52,361 nucleotides of DNA from assembly GCF_003236305.1 (NCBI RefSeq), contig NZ_POTX01000012.1:1-52361 (forward strand). The letters are read 5' to 3'. The stretch comes from Micromonospora endophytica. Lineage in GTDB: Bacteria > Actinomycetota > Actinomycetes > Mycobacteriales > Micromonosporaceae. The translations under genes and the position numbers were made by a program. Shown piece after piece: positions 52,346-52,361 of the stretch. Positions within the stretch are counted from its first letter, which is position 1. Each line of letters opens with the position of its first letter. The notes beneath the pieces were generated by a model. It ran no database searches. It was not told where the DNA came from and was given only the letters and a program-made list of their open reading frames with translations.

Positions 52346-52361
52346 GCTTCGGGGACGGGTG

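Overview
The window is very GC-rich, uses GTG and TTG starts freely, packs genes into translationally coupled operons, and carries G/C-run tandem repeats ending in TTAAC (13467-13518 and 52167-52250). I associate these repeats with Micromonospora-type actinomycete chromosomes. Together with the gene content (twin-arginine fucosidases, LacI-controlled sugar importers, batteries of LLM flavin monooxygenases), this points to a Micromonosporaceae soil or plant-associated actinomycete. No rRNA, tRNA, CRISPR array, transposase or prophage gene was seen.

Region 1 (1-14.7 kb) is sulfur scavenging. An SfnB-like flavoprotein is followed by a 23-codon leader peptide ending in Cys-Ser-Ser-Ala-Cys with mutually exclusive hairpins behind it. 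Then comes an 11.4-kb operon: DUF1684 protein, flavin reductase, peptide-type ABC importer (binding protein, two permeases, fused double ATPase) and four LLM monooxygenases. A second cysteine-containing leader peptide lies at the end of a thioredoxin-like gene, ahead of a DUF4395 membrane protein. The likely logic is that cysteine shortage relieves attenuation and turns on uptake and oxidative desulfonation of organosulfur compounds.

Region 2 (14.7-24.3 kb): a TetR/quinone-oxidoreductase divergent pair with two clear operators, then a fructoside utilisation locus. The locus has a PfkB kinase, a GH32-like beta-fructosidase, a LacI repressor, a CUT1 sugar importer without its own ATPase, and a beta-lactamase-fold esterase. 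The LacI operator recurs as a 26-bp identical block 28 kb away, in front of a secreted esterase (46290-47600).

Region 3 (24.4-29 kb) is the least explained part: two HIT-domain proteins, a two-helix membrane protein with a GAF-like domain, a (d)CMP-kinase-like protein, a divergent ThiL/AIR-synthase-like protein and a SAM methyltransferase. The last three are coupled by overlapping stop and start codons. This is the best candidate for an undescribed pathway.

Region 4 (29-46.3 kb): an FAD monooxygenase with orphan operators, a decayed stretch with a beta-galactosidase relic, then an L-fucose locus. It holds secreted GH29 and GH95 fucosidases, a CUT2 importer, L-fuconate dehydratase, fuconolactonase, a FadR-type regulator, a mutarotase, a zinc alcohol dehydrogenase and an SDR. 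An 11-bp palindrome (ACRTC-N-GAYGT) at the promoters of GH29, GH95 and the mutarotase operon looks like the fucose operator. The final diketo-deoxyfuconate hydrolase step is not in the window.

Region 5 (46.3-52.4 kb): the secreted esterase, then a ChvE/MmsAB-type sugar importer under a different LacI-type operator, ending in tandem and inverted repeats.
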